Source: Euptelea pleiosperma (Eukaryota > Streptophyta > Magnoliopsida > Ranunculales > Eupteleaceae). Taken from it: DNA of 64,000 nucleotides. Positions 48,501 through 57,893 of the stretch are shown piece by piece. The first letter of the stretch is position 1. Every line of letters begins with the position of its first letter. The DNA is taken from contig CM068546.1 in the NCBI GenBank assembly GCA_035048495.1, forward strand, positions 10,218,435-10,282,434. The letters are read 5' to 3'. A program made the translations under genes and the position numbers. The notes under the pieces were generated by a model. The model was given only the letters and a program-made list of their open reading frames with translations. It ran no database searches and was not told the origin of the DNA.

Positions 48501-48932
48501 CCGCAATCATCATCATCACAACCTGGGTGGTTTCCTACTCTTACTCATGTTGTGAATGAATCACCGGGGAGAAAGAAGAATGAAGAGATCATTGCAAAGG
48601 TGGTGAATTGGAGCTCTGGGAAATCACATACTCCCTTGAAGAATCTCCTGGTTGAAGCGAACCTCGAAAGCAAGCAGAAGGCATCAAACACACAAAGCCA
48701 TACAATACCGCCAGCTCAAAAAGACAATGCCTCTGCTGCACAAGACAACGGTGTCTTAGCCAAGACTCTGCCTCCCATGACAGCTCCTGAACTATCCACA
48801 GCTCATTCTGCCAAAACAAATACAGAGAAGGAATGGAATTCTCCTGCAAGGCTTCCGGAGAGTAGAGAGAAGAGAAAAGCCAGAGGGAAGGCATACTGGG
48901 TACCATTTGTGTGCTGTTCATCTGTTAATTAG
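35153..48932 (+). CDS. Single-C2H2, acidic Ser/Thr-rich plant protein, 5 exons
   Basis: Exons are 35153-35189, 35286-35480, 35565-35753, 46001-48073 and 48241-48932, all GT-AG. Phases match at every join, and the total of 3186 nt gives 1061 residues. Start MHMEDQTKNHPPG (an in-frame ATG at 35159 is also possible). Seen: one C2H2 finger, CHKCGWTFPNPHPSAKHRRA then H, with spacing C-X2-C-X12-H-X3-H (residues about 20-40); an acidic SDDDDHLSDDD stretch; a NRSEEEEFSDAVTEF motif; about 690 residues of Ser/Glu/Asp-rich low-complexity sequence in exon 4; then SPGRKKNEEIIAKVVNW, TPLKNLL and a basic C-terminus ending WVPFVCCSSVN. I know similar plant proteins only as uncharacterised zinc-finger or 'dentin sialophosphoprotein-like' entries, so no function is assigned. 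Intron 3 is 10,247 bp and full of transposons. The link across it rests on phase, splice sites and composition. Confidence 0.8.
37030..37335. repeat. Nested tandem duplications in Copia leader
   Basis: An 82-bp unit (AGCACTAAGATCCCCTTT ... / AGCACTCAAATCCCCTTT ...) repeats at about 37034 and 37116. A 134-bp unit (from TAGAACCCCAAACC at 37151 and 37285) repeats the leader together with the first ~90 bp of the word-tiled element. The second event therefore postdates that insertion. Confidence 0.7.
37336..38193. mobile_element. Word-tiled element, GAGGCTTA/GCCTC words, 858 bp
   Basis: The flanks AACAGCATG and AACAGCAGG (8 of 9 identical) are at 37327-37335 and 38194-38202. The ends are CTTGGTTTAAAATGG and GCCTTTTTAAACTTT. 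The interior repeats GAGGCTTAAGCCTCA, GAGGCGTATGCC and TGCCTCGAGG, with an AT-rich core. It is inserted in the Copia leader. Confidence 0.75.
38467..39260. other. No gene; small tandem repeat
   Basis: About 39050-39150 holds two units of roughly 52 bp beginning CTTATTTTCTCTTACCC. The rest is unassigned intron sequence. Confidence 0.4.
39265..39553 (+). mobile_element. RTE-clade LINE 3' end with (ATG)n tail
   Basis: Residues GWPKREWIEFLRGDFKKIAL and MALDKIEWRNMIRATNPI match the conserved RTE C-terminus (GRPKxxW..., ALDRxEWRxxI...DP). The frame stops at 39490 and is followed by AAAAAGGCTTATGATGATG ... to 39553. A short-repeat 3' tail is characteristic of RTE elements. It is heavily 5' truncated. 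Confidence 0.75.
39700..40990. mobile_element. Cluster of word-tiled elements
   Basis: 39700-39875: ends TGTTTTAAAACCCTGACCGG and CCGGTCTGGTTTTAAAA-like, with GACCGGCC/GGTGAACC words. 40071-40336: flanks CCTGGAATC and CCTAGAATA (7 of 9), ends AAGGTTTAAAATTTCG and AAAATTTTAAACCATG, with CGAAAC/GTTTCG words. About 39895-40985: GAGGCATAAGCC-type words on both sides of the 40071 insertion, ending CTTCTAAAACAATGG. Confidence 0.6.
41490..44530 (-). mobile_element. Degenerate L1-type LINE in intron 3
   Basis: Minus-strand frames, in order: RT start (RDYRPISLGNILYKFITKIL near 44525), RT C-terminus (SDVSGLHVNKSKS near 43860; FGLPKAVTEKMECGMDQ near 43500), zf-RVT (residues such as CSFVAHSQSTSGIHFLDC near 42750), RNase H end (HVWRETNRAAYLVVSTL near 41650). 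Many stops and frameshifts are present. It is interrupted by a word-tiled element at 42200-42622 and a CATGGTTTTAAAA fragment at 44116-44215. Confidence 0.75.
42200..42622. mobile_element. Word-tiled MITE, CCGATTAATCGG words, perfect 9-bp TSD
   Basis: ATTGTTAGC flanks both sides (42191-42199 and 42623-42631). The ends are CTAGTCACAAAAATC and CTTTGTGACTATG in inverted orientation. The interior tiles CCGATTAATCGG, GCGATTAATC, CCGATTTT and ACCGAATTT. It is inserted in the LINE. Confidence 0.85.
44785..45060 (-). mobile_element. LINE 3' end fragment
   Basis: Minus strand: ANDVSNSLTKVVQW-like residues (end of RNase H), then AATAAAGTTTTCGCC, ATTACCTAT and an A-run. A typical L1 tail, distinct from the LINE at 41490-44530. 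Confidence 0.6.
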
Positions 48933-49263
48933 GACCCATATCCAGTTCTGAACTGCAGTCTTTAGCCCAGGTTTGGTTATGTACATAAACACAGTGACAG
49001 TGTGACCTTACATAACTGTACCCGGGTTTTGGTTACATAGATAAACATAGTGATAGATGGGATGCAACCCCAGATGACTGTTTCTTATAGAGGTTGTGCA
49101 GGTTTGATCGACACTGTCTTGGGTTGCAAAATTACGTGTGTGGTGGTAGCAGTTTGTAGATTTTAGATAAATACTTTCGCAGTTGGCTCATTATATATTA
49201 TGAGTCTCTTGGACATTGTAGGCTTGTGTTTCTAAATGTTTATGGTTTTCTTTTTTGTAAGAT
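48933..49263 (+). other. 3'UTR and flank of the C2H2 gene
   Basis: Two 60-70 bp stretches repeat GGTTTGGTTATGTACATAAA / GGTTTTGGTTACATAGATAA, each followed by CAGTGA or AGTGATAG. No clear polyadenylation site was chosen. Confidence 0.4.
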
Positions 49264-49272
49264 TAGAATAAC

Positions 49273-49506
49273 AAGGTTTATATTGGACCGTTATATGTCC
49301 GTTATAACAGCTGTTATAAAATAGCATAAAAATGTCAATATTATGAATCTTTTATTTTTTGAATTTTTATTTCAGAAATAACATCAATGGACATTATAAC
49401 TGCTGTTATAAAGTTAAATCCATATTTTTGGTTTTTGGCCTTTTTTTAGCAAATGATGTAATGATCTTGGAGCGTTACTGTTATAACGGGCATTTCTTAA
49501 ACCATG
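49273..49506. mobile_element. Word-tiled MITE, CCGTTATAACAG words
   Basis: The flanks TAGAATAAC and TAGAATACT (7 of 9) are at 49264-49272 and 49507-49515. The ends are AAGGTTTATATTGG and CTTAAACCATG. The interior repeats CCGTTATAAC and AGCTGTTATAA. It lies about 340 bp downstream of the C2H2 gene stop codon. Confidence 0.8.
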
Positions 49507-49515
49507 TAGAATACT

Positions 49516-51168
49516 GTTGAACCACAGAAAGTAACATACAGCTTAATGAGAGATTGCTTCCAGCCAAGGCAGGAAGTTTTTAAACTCTAGGCCTAGTGAC
49601 CCAGCTAGCAAGAGTTTGGGCTGCTACATTTGCAGTTTTGGGCCTTCTGTCTGCCTTGAACTGAATTCTTCTGTCTATTTCTCTTCTCTTCTCTAATTTT
49701 TTTTCTTATTTAAGTATCAATGGAACTGTTACAGTTATCCCATCTCCACAATTATAAAGCGAAAGGCCTATTTAAGAGTTTTTTTAATGAAATACACATG
49801 GTACTTTAATGGTTTTATCAAAGCAAGGGGTCAGCTTCAACTTTTCCAACTTCAAAATTTTGTTTTTCCAACTCTGCCTTGGGTTGCCACAATTTTCAAT
49901 TTATTCGTTATAATGGGGCTCCACACTGTAGTCGTGAGCCGATCTCTTGAGCTGCCGTTAATGACTTTTGCCATTTGTCCCCAAAATGATCATTCTAATA
50001 TGTAAAGAATCATTAATTTCTTATGTGTCTGAAGTGCCCTTTATTTTAATAAAGTATTTTTATTGTGAGGAAACCAGACAACTTTTCCCCTACCCCAATA
50101 GCTCTCGTCTATCTCACAGTAAGCAATTCGGAACAAGGCAAAAATTCGATACGGGAAAAATTCGAGTTTTATTCGATTTTGGGCTTCAAAAATTGGGTCA
50201 AAAATTCACTAAACAGCAAATATGCGCCATATGTTATATATGTGTTTTATACGTCTCACTTCAAAAATTTGGTACATTTCGAAGGGGAGTCAATATATTT
50301 AGTAATATAGTTACCAGTCCAAAGGTTTTTAAGTTAGTAATATTTTAATTATATGAGATATACTTCTAGAATACTCGACATGATTGGATTATCATGACCA
50401 TCCAAGCAATTGCGATTGGTCAATTGTTTTAGTTATCTTTGATGCTGGACTCTTTTGGTAGACTACTTCTTGTACGTGGGAACTACTTGAGTTGAGCCAA
50501 CCAATAGGCACATTTTGTTCCAATTATTTTTTATTTTTGACTAAATAAAACATGGGGACGCGTAGGTTCAAGCAGTTTTTGTTTTTTCTACTTTAGTCCC
50601 ACATTGAAGAAATAAGAGTTAAGGGAGTTTGAGTTGTATAAATGAGACTAGAAGAGAAGGGGGAAAAAATATTTACTTGGACAGAGTCAATGGGTGATCA
50701 ACAAGGCCCATGGCCTAGGTTAGCGTCCTCCACTGCACTTGGGAGGGTGCGCTCACTTAAGATCTGCCCAAGTTATAGAGTTATTCATGGACACAGTATA
50801 AAATGATGCACCTGGTGCGTCATTTTTTTTGGGGCTGAACTTTTAAGAAAAACTTGAAAACGCGTTTTATTCGTTTGGGCTTGAAATTTTCAAAATTTAC
50901 TAATGTTATCATTTTATACAGTCGTTCAATATGTTTCTTAAAAAAATAAAAAATGTGTGTATTAAATGCGAATAATACGTGACTTTACTAACTAGGACTA
51001 TATCTCTCCCTAACGACCCACATCTTTCTCTTCAACAACTATTTTTTTTTCTTTATAATTTTCAAAAGAAAATAATTTTTCTAGTGAGTTTTTACCTTTT
51101 TCCATCAACATTTGACGGAAATGTTTGTCTCACTTTACATTTTACTTTTGAAAAGAAAGGTAAGCTAT
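49516..51168. other. No gene or classified element seen
   Basis: AT-rich intergenic sequence. Short frames on both strands have no recognisable motif. Confidence 0.4.
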
Positions 51169-53450
51169 TGATGCAGACATCCCACCACCCAAGGTGTATC
51201 AATATTGTAATGCATTATTTTTTATTTGCATTAATTATTAGTTAATAATTACTTGTGTGTTTTTATTAATGTCAAATTATTGTTGGTTTGGGTCATATTT
51301 GTTTAGGTGGGCTGTTGGAGCCATTTTAGTGACTTTTTAGGCTTTTTTATCATTCGGTTTGAAGCCCAATTGATACCAGGGCCTCGGGCCTGTTTCTAGC
51401 CCATTGGTGGACCTAAATTAGGATTTTGGACCTGACTTTTATAAGCCTAAGTGAAAGTGACGAAAATCACTTTTCATTAATTTTAAAATTTAATTTTTAT
51501 CATCTTTATAAGCCTAAATGAAAGTGAGAAACCTCTCTCGTAACTTAGATTAGTAGATCACAGACAAGTAAACCACCATTAGCTACCTCTAGTTTGTTGT
51601 TTTGATTATTATATTTTTATTTTCTTGATTAGAAACCGTGCTTAGGATTACCTTATTTGCTTACTTTACCATTTATCACATGTATGTATTCTTGCGTACC
51701 TCATGTTCGTCGTCGAGCGAGGCCGGACGTTGGTGTGGGTTGAGCCCCAAGTTAAGCTCACCGGGGGTGTAGGGGTGGTGCGCCCCTGCCCGGGGTTTCT
51801 AGGGCAATGCCCCTAGAAGAAAAATATCTATTTATAAGTCCTTTATGGGAAAACAAAGTTTCCTCCTTGGGTTTGGGTTCTCTTGTGAGTTTTACTATGA
51901 TTTCAAACCATGATACTTTTCTATGTATTTTTACGGACTCTACTCAAAATCTATGTTCTAAAACACCTTGAATTGTGTTGTTCAGAGTTGGGGGTGTTAT
52001 TGGCAAAATTCCTTAAGTTCAGAGTCTCTCAAGGGGAGATTCTCTCTACGTGGCGCGACTGACTGCACTATAGGGGCAGTCGATCGGTCAAGGGACTAGA
52101 ATAGCGGCGGTCTACCACATCCTATGGCTAGTCGACTATATACTTACTTGGATATTTGTGTTGGGCGGCCAGCCGCGCCCCATGGGCAGCCAACCGACCC
52201 TATTGTTGATCCTTGGGAGGGAATCGATCAAGCATTCCAGTGGTCGATACCCCACACCCAATTTTGCGTAAACATCCTATATTTTGGTATGTGGTGATAT
52301 ACTTTTACCTTAATTTGCGTGCAAATGTTAGATGTAATGCCTTATCATATTTCTTAATGCATTATGATTTTATTACGCATATGAGAACATGATTATTATT
52401 AAGACGGCTATGAATCACGTGAATCATTATGATGCATGACTATTCAACTATTATTGTATTATTTATCATGGGGAGTGTGATATATGAATTAGGTTAAGCA
52501 TATCTATATTCTAAGATTTATCCAATGTGTTAGTTGTGTTCGAACATACCAAATAAGTCTATGGGTGGTTATGTTTGACCAGTCCAATATTCAATTTAGA
52601 GAATCTTATTCCTTTTTAATTAAGGTCCAACAACTATACCCACAAGTCCCTTTCATGATCTTAGCACCATACTGATCATAGCTTAGTACCACAATCATTG
52701 ACTCCCCCCATCCATACCTCATTATAGGGAAGTCATAGAGAAAATCTTGGATGATCAAGTGGTTTTCGCCAAAAAGGGAGGGTACCAAAGTACCTTGTTA
52801 AGTGGAAGAACCGACTAGACAGAGTGAACGTTGATTACCAAGGACGAGTTGCATAGAATGATCCTAACGTCTTGGAGTAGTATCACAATCGTAATTCGTC
52901 AAAGACAAATTCTTCCAGCCGGGGAGAGTTGATGCAGACATCCCACCACTCAGAGTGTATCATACGCATAGGAAGAAGAAGAAGACTCATGTGTCATTGT
53001 GGGCTAACGACTTGGAGCATTGAAGACCTATATGTATATGTGCGACATCATTGAAGACCCCACCCTGGGAAGATGTGGACATGCATGGGATGAATTGAGA
53101 CATCATGACATAAGAACATGGAGCTTGATAGATTTGTTTGATCGATTTTTAGGAGAGAGAGGCCTTGGGCCCATTTCTTATGGCCACGATTTAGCATGGA
53201 GGCCCTACCACAGGGCCACAGTTTTATATAGGACTTGTTGGTCATTTTTATTTAGTTGTTGGTTTTATTGTTATTTTGTGCTTTTTTTAGTTTTAATCTT
53301 AGTCTTTGGTTGTTTTAATGGATGAGATTAAACCTAGAGTTTAAGAGTCCTTTAAATACACTGTTAAACCTAATTTTGCTATTTCTTCTATAAAAGGGAT
53401 ATGGTGTAAAGCTAAATCAGTTATTCCCATCTATCTAAAGGTATTTATCA
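51169..53450 (+). mobile_element. Chromovirus (Gypsy) remnant with two LTR-like starts
   Basis: 52700-52925 encodes, with frameshifts, EVIEKILDDQVVFAKKGG, QKYLVKWKNR and TWITKDELHRM-like residues: a chromodomain as found at the integrase C-terminus of chromoviruses. TGATGCAGACATCCCACCAC at 52930 starts the 3' LTR; its end, perhaps near 53450, is unsure. The same 5' text also occurs at 51169, but the two copies diverge after about 32 bp, so they are not a matched pair. 51900-52600 is leader-like GC-richer sequence with no gag. Confidence 0.6.
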
Positions 53451-53863
53451 CTAACTTTATCTGTCATTTGCTGTTTGGACCAATCCGAAACTCCAAGACT
53501 TAAATCGATCCATCTCTATAATGTTTTTGATTCTGATTGATCTACCCTAGGACCAACTCGATCCACTCTTAACCCCCTATAGTGAAATCGATCTACCCCA
53601 AACCTCTTCTCGGTAAATTGATCCCACTCTAGCCCTTTAAAATCAAATTTTGGCCCTCTCAAGCCTAATCGATCACTCTCAAAGCCCAGCGACATTAATC
53701 GCTTTGCTCCAGGACCCCTCTAAATTCGATTTCTAAGCTCCTAAGCTTGATTGATCTACTCAAACATTCCTTTAATGTGCTAGAATTTTTTTTTAACTGT
53801 CCAAAATCTTCTCACATCAATTCTACATATTGAATCCAATTTCTAAAATTTGCTTGAGCCTAA
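53451..53863. other. Intergenic stretch with AATCGATC words
   Basis: 53495-53770 repeats AATCGATC and variants about every 30-50 bp among CT-rich text. No gene was seen and no element boundary found. Confidence 0.4.
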
Positions 53864-54307
53864 AGGGGGTGTTTGGATAGCCATTTTTAGACTTGAAAAA
53901 GTCTTTTTTTTCCACAAAAAGACTTTTTCCGAAATAATAGATTGTTTGGATGACCATTTTAAAAAAAATATTTATTCTATAAAAATATATTTTTGAAGCC
54001 AAAAAGTCTTTTTATAAAAAATAGCTGAAAGCTGTTTTTCAAATAAAAAAAAAAAACTTTTTAAAACTTTCCTAGCTAGCTCAATGAACATAATAAACAA
54101 AGAAACAGTTTATGATAGAAGTCCCCTTCCAAAAAAAAATGAAGACATTATATTGGTGGGGCCAACTAAAAGAAGATGAAGACATTTTGCATTAATGATG
54201 ATCCAAACAACCTTTTAAAGAAAAACATATTTTCAAAAATATATTTTCAGAAAAGTCATTTTTCTACAATAAATATTTTTTGAAAAATGGTTATCCAAAC
54301 ACCCCCT
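53864..54307. mobile_element. PIF/Harbinger-like (Tourist) MITE
   Basis: TAA flanks both sides (53861-53863 and 54308-54310). The ends AGGGGGTGTTTGGATA and TATCCAAACACCCCCT are perfect inverted repeats. It is 444 bp with A-rich arms (AAAAAGTCTTTTT words) and has no coding frame. Confidence 0.85.
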
Positions 54308-54982
54308 TAAACTTTTATTGAAACCTCAGAACATCATCAAGAAAACTTATATTGATTGGAAATGTTGATTTCCTAAGCTAGTGGAATACTTAATTACTAA
54401 AATCAGGCTACCAGATTGATCGGATTCTTGGTTTGGATTTGGAATACTTAATTACTAAAACTTGTCATTTTATAGTGGACCCGACACATATTCTACGGTC
54501 AGATTCGAAGCTTAATTTCCATGTGGATTATGATTTGGATTTAGATCATGTATCATGGTTCCGAGTTAGATCCAAATATGGATTCATGCTATTCAAAGTC
54601 TGATCCAGATCCAAATCTAACTAGATCTGACCCATTTCATGCTGTGGGTACCACAGGGTTTAAAACCTAACCCGCTTCTTACTGACCTCAGTAAAATCAG
54701 GCTACCAGAACATTTTATGGCAGCCAGTTATTTTGGCCCGACGGGCTGGGCCAAATTCCAGGGCCTAGGACTGGGCTCGGCCCATGGCATGTAGGGGTGG
54801 TAGGCCTCAGCCGGGCAGCCCGAGTCAGGCCCGTTCAATTTTAAAAAAATTGAAAAATTTGTGAAAAATTTGTGTAAAAAGCCGGGCCATTTTTGGGCCG
54901 GGATGGCTAGGGCTGAGCCTCGGGACGAGCTTCAAGGGGTAGGCTTAGGCCCGCCCAAAGATCTAACGGGGGTAACTCGTGA
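54308..54982. repeat. Two word-tiled remnants
   Basis: 54440-54680 is tiled with ATTTGGAT/GATCCAAAT words. 54725-54965 is tiled with GGGCC, GGCCC and GCCGGGC, including TAGGGGTGGTAGGCC and AGGGGTAGGCTTAGGCCCG. Boundaries are unclear. Confidence 0.45.
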
Positions 54983-55302
54983 CAGCCCACAATATGAGCC
55001 ACGTGGCACTCTTTCAGTAAGCTGGCCGTATGGATGTTTTGCCAATCCCTAGCTGGACCTACAAACCAAAAATCAGCCTGATTAGTGATTTCAAACCTTT
55101 TGGGTCTTTGTACTCCAAATAATGGTCAATGCTCAAATTCCTACTGTTAAAATCAACCCATTAAATTAACTCCAATCCAACGCCTAGAAATCACTAATCA
55201 TGTTGATTTTTGGTTTGTAGGTTCGCCTAGGGATTGGCCAAATATCCATACGGTCAGCGTCCTCTAAGAGTATGACACGTGACTCATATTGTGGGCTCTT
55301 TC
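54983..55302. mobile_element. Foldback MITE, CACGTG family, at the PPR gene promoter
   Basis: The left end is CCCACAATATGAGCCACGTG, the right end CACGTGACTCATATTGTGGG. The arms are almost complete. The right end lies about 54 bp upstream of the TATA box used to model the PPR promoter. Confidence 0.8.
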
Positions 55303-55355
55303 ATCAAATGACTTTTGGATCTACACGATGAGGACCCTTTGAGATTCTCTTCCTC

Positions 55356-55361
55356 TATAAA
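55356..55361 (+). promoter_or_regulatory. Putative TATA box of the PPR gene
   Basis: TATAAA within CCTCTATAAAGGTGG lies 78 bp upstream of the start codon, a normal plant core-promoter distance. Not proven by a mapped transcription start. Confidence 0.55.
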
Positions 55362-55433
55362 GGTGGTTAGCAAATCACAAGAGCGGGCAAACAAGACAAA
55401 AGCGTGGACTTAACAGTACATACAACACACACC

Positions 55434-57167
55434 ATGGACGCCGTTGTTGTTTCTGTGGATTTCAGCAAAACCATCTTGAAATGGAGATGCAACAACAGCC
55501 ATTGCAAAACCCTAATAATCAAGAAGGCAGCCTTAAGATTCCCCACGTTTCTCCCTTCCCTCTCCTCTCTCTCTCCTTCAACACCTCTTTTAAAATCCCA
55601 CTATCACCATCACCATGCAAACCCACAAAAGAATTCAACAGAACACACAGCCCTCCTTGTTGAGACCTTCCATGAAAACCAGAGACTCAAGGACTTACTC
55701 AAAAAACTCCACAATAAGGATTCAAGCCCTCTTCAAATCCTCAGAGATGAAGGAGATTGGAGCAAAGACCAGTTCTGGGCTGTAATTAGATTCCTCAAAG
55801 AAACTTCTAGATTCAAAGAAGTTCTCCAGGTACTTCTGTCACTTTATTCTGTTTCTTGTTTCACTATTGGGATACTCAGCAAAATCTTGAAGAAAATTGC
55901 AAAAAAAAAAAAAAAATGGTGTTGGGTCTTTCAATATTTACACATTCAATGTTAATTTTCTCTGTTTGCTCAAAAAAATTAGAAATTCTTAGACTTTGTT
56001 GAGATTGAAAATTTAGAATTCCTTTTATAGGTGTTCGAATTGTGGAAGAACGTAGAGAAGTCGAGAATTAATGAGTTTAACTATGAGAAGATTATACAGT
56101 TACTAGGTGAAGTGGGTTTGATGGAAGAAGCGGTTTCGGTGCTTCGAGAGATGACGAATAACGATCTTAGTCTGTCTTTGGAAGTTTACAATTTCATAAT
56201 TCATGGCTTCGCCCGTAAAGGGGAGTTCGAAAAGGCCTTAATTTTTCTCAAGGAGATGGTGGAGAACAATTTGAAGCCAGAAACCGAAACATACGATGGG
56301 CTAATTCAAGCCTATGGGAATTACAGAATGTATGATGAGATGGGTAAGTGTGTGAAGAGGATGGAGTCGGAAGGATGTTTCCCTGACAAGATTACTTATA
56401 ACTTACTAATCGTGGAGTTTGCTCGAGGTGGGTTGCTCAAAAGAATGGAAAGAGCGTATCGAACTCTCCTTTCAAAGCGGATGGATTTGCAGTCTTCAGC
56501 TTTGGTTGCAATGCTTGAGGCTTATGTGAACCTAGGGCTTATGGAGGAGATGGAGAAGGTTTATAGGCGGGTTTTGAATTCGAGGACTCCATTAAAGGAC
56601 AGTTTGATTAGGAAAATGGCCGGAATTTATATCGAGAATTACATGTTTTCTCGATTAGAGGAATTGGGAGTTGACATTGCTTCCAGAACTGGTAAGACTG
56701 ATCTTGTTTGGTGTCTTAGGCTCCTTTCTCAGGCTTGTATTTTGAGTAAGAAGGGCATGGACTCAATTGTTCGGGAGATGGATGTAGATAATTTCTCGTG
56801 GAATATAACAGTTACTAACATTATGGCGTTAGCTTATCTTAAGATGAAAGATTTGAGGCAATTGGATATCCTACTCTCTCAACTTCAAGCTCGGCATGTC
56901 AAACCTGATATGATAACTGTTGGAATCCTCTTCGATGCGAATGCAGGCGGCTTTCACGGGACTAGGTCTCTAGAAGTATGGAGAAGGATGGGTTTACTAG
57001 AAGAAGCGGTGGAAATCAACACTGATCCCCTGGTTCTCACTGCTTTCAGAAAGGGGCATTTCCTTAGAAGTTGTGAGGAGATGTACTCCTCTCTTGAACC
57101 AAAAGCAAGAGAAAAAAGAATCTGGACTTATCATGATCTGATTGATATGGTGTTTAAACACAATTGA
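55434..57167 (+). CDS. Pentatricopeptide repeat protein, At4g14190-like, probably plastid
   Basis: Two exons, 55434-55829 and 56031-57167, joined at CAG|GT ... TAG|GTG in phase 0, give 510 residues. Start MDAVVVSVDF: the first ATG of a Ser/Thr/Lys-rich, acid-poor N-terminus that fits a chloroplast transit peptide. Then DWSKDQFWAVIRFLKETSRF, followed by P-type PPR helices: EVYNFIIHGFARKGEFEKAL, TYDGLIQAYGNYRMYDEM, ITYNLLIVEFARGGLLKRM, later more degenerate repeats (KPDMITVGILFDAN), ending IDMVFKHN. PPR proteins bind single-stranded organelle RNA for processing, stabilisation or translation. The exact target is unknown. The likeness to At4g14190, chloroplastic, is from memory of that family and of its length (about 500 residues). 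Confidence 0.85.
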
Positions 57168-57888
57168 CTAAAAACTCAGTTCTTGGGAGTTAAACAAGAA
57201 TGAAGTTACGGTCCATTATCAAGCATGCTGTAAATAACATTTCTATAAAGTTAAAGACAGAATTTTCTAGTCATGTATGGAGTACCAAACCCAATGGTGA
57301 CATGGTTCTTTATGGGGACTTCGAGAGATTGCAACTGAGTCGTGCATCCTTGGATGTGTGATTGGGACATGGGAAGAGGGTACTAAACTTCGACTTCACC
57401 CTAAACTTTGCTCAATTAAAATTAAAATTTAATTGGGGAAGTTTAGTTCGACATGAAGAAGTTCTATAAAAATTTGCCAAATTTGAGAAGTTTGGAGATT
57501 TAATGCATTGTCAAATTTGTAATACTAATGTAAGTTAAATGTATGAAAGAAGCATGACGTTGTAGGGAAAAATGTTTTGACCGAAGAACAACTTGAAATA
57601 CACAACCCAATGAGCTCTTGATCTTGAGTTCATCCTCTATAAGCTGGTTTTGACTTGAAAACCCTTAATGAAGTGATCTTTTTCACCTAGGAAGCTCTCC
57701 AAACCAAGGAAATCTAGGGAAAACGGGGATTGAATTGTTTTGAACACTTCTCATCTGTTTTAGAGTTTCAGCCTTGAATAGTAAACCTCATTGAAATATT
57801 ATAGGTAAACTTCACTTTGTCAAGTCATAAAAAGATAAAGTTCGTAAAAAAATTCGGCTAGTTTTAATACTATGCATGGAAGACCTTA
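57168..57888. other. 3' flank of the PPR gene
   Basis: AT-rich sequence without a frame or repeat that I recognise. It must contain the 3'UTR. Confidence 0.4.
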
Positions 57889-57893
57889 ATGTT

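Noticed and set aside
55404..55433. Upstream GTG start for the PPR gene
   Set aside because: ATG at 55434 is in frame and has the better context; plant genes rarely start at GTG.
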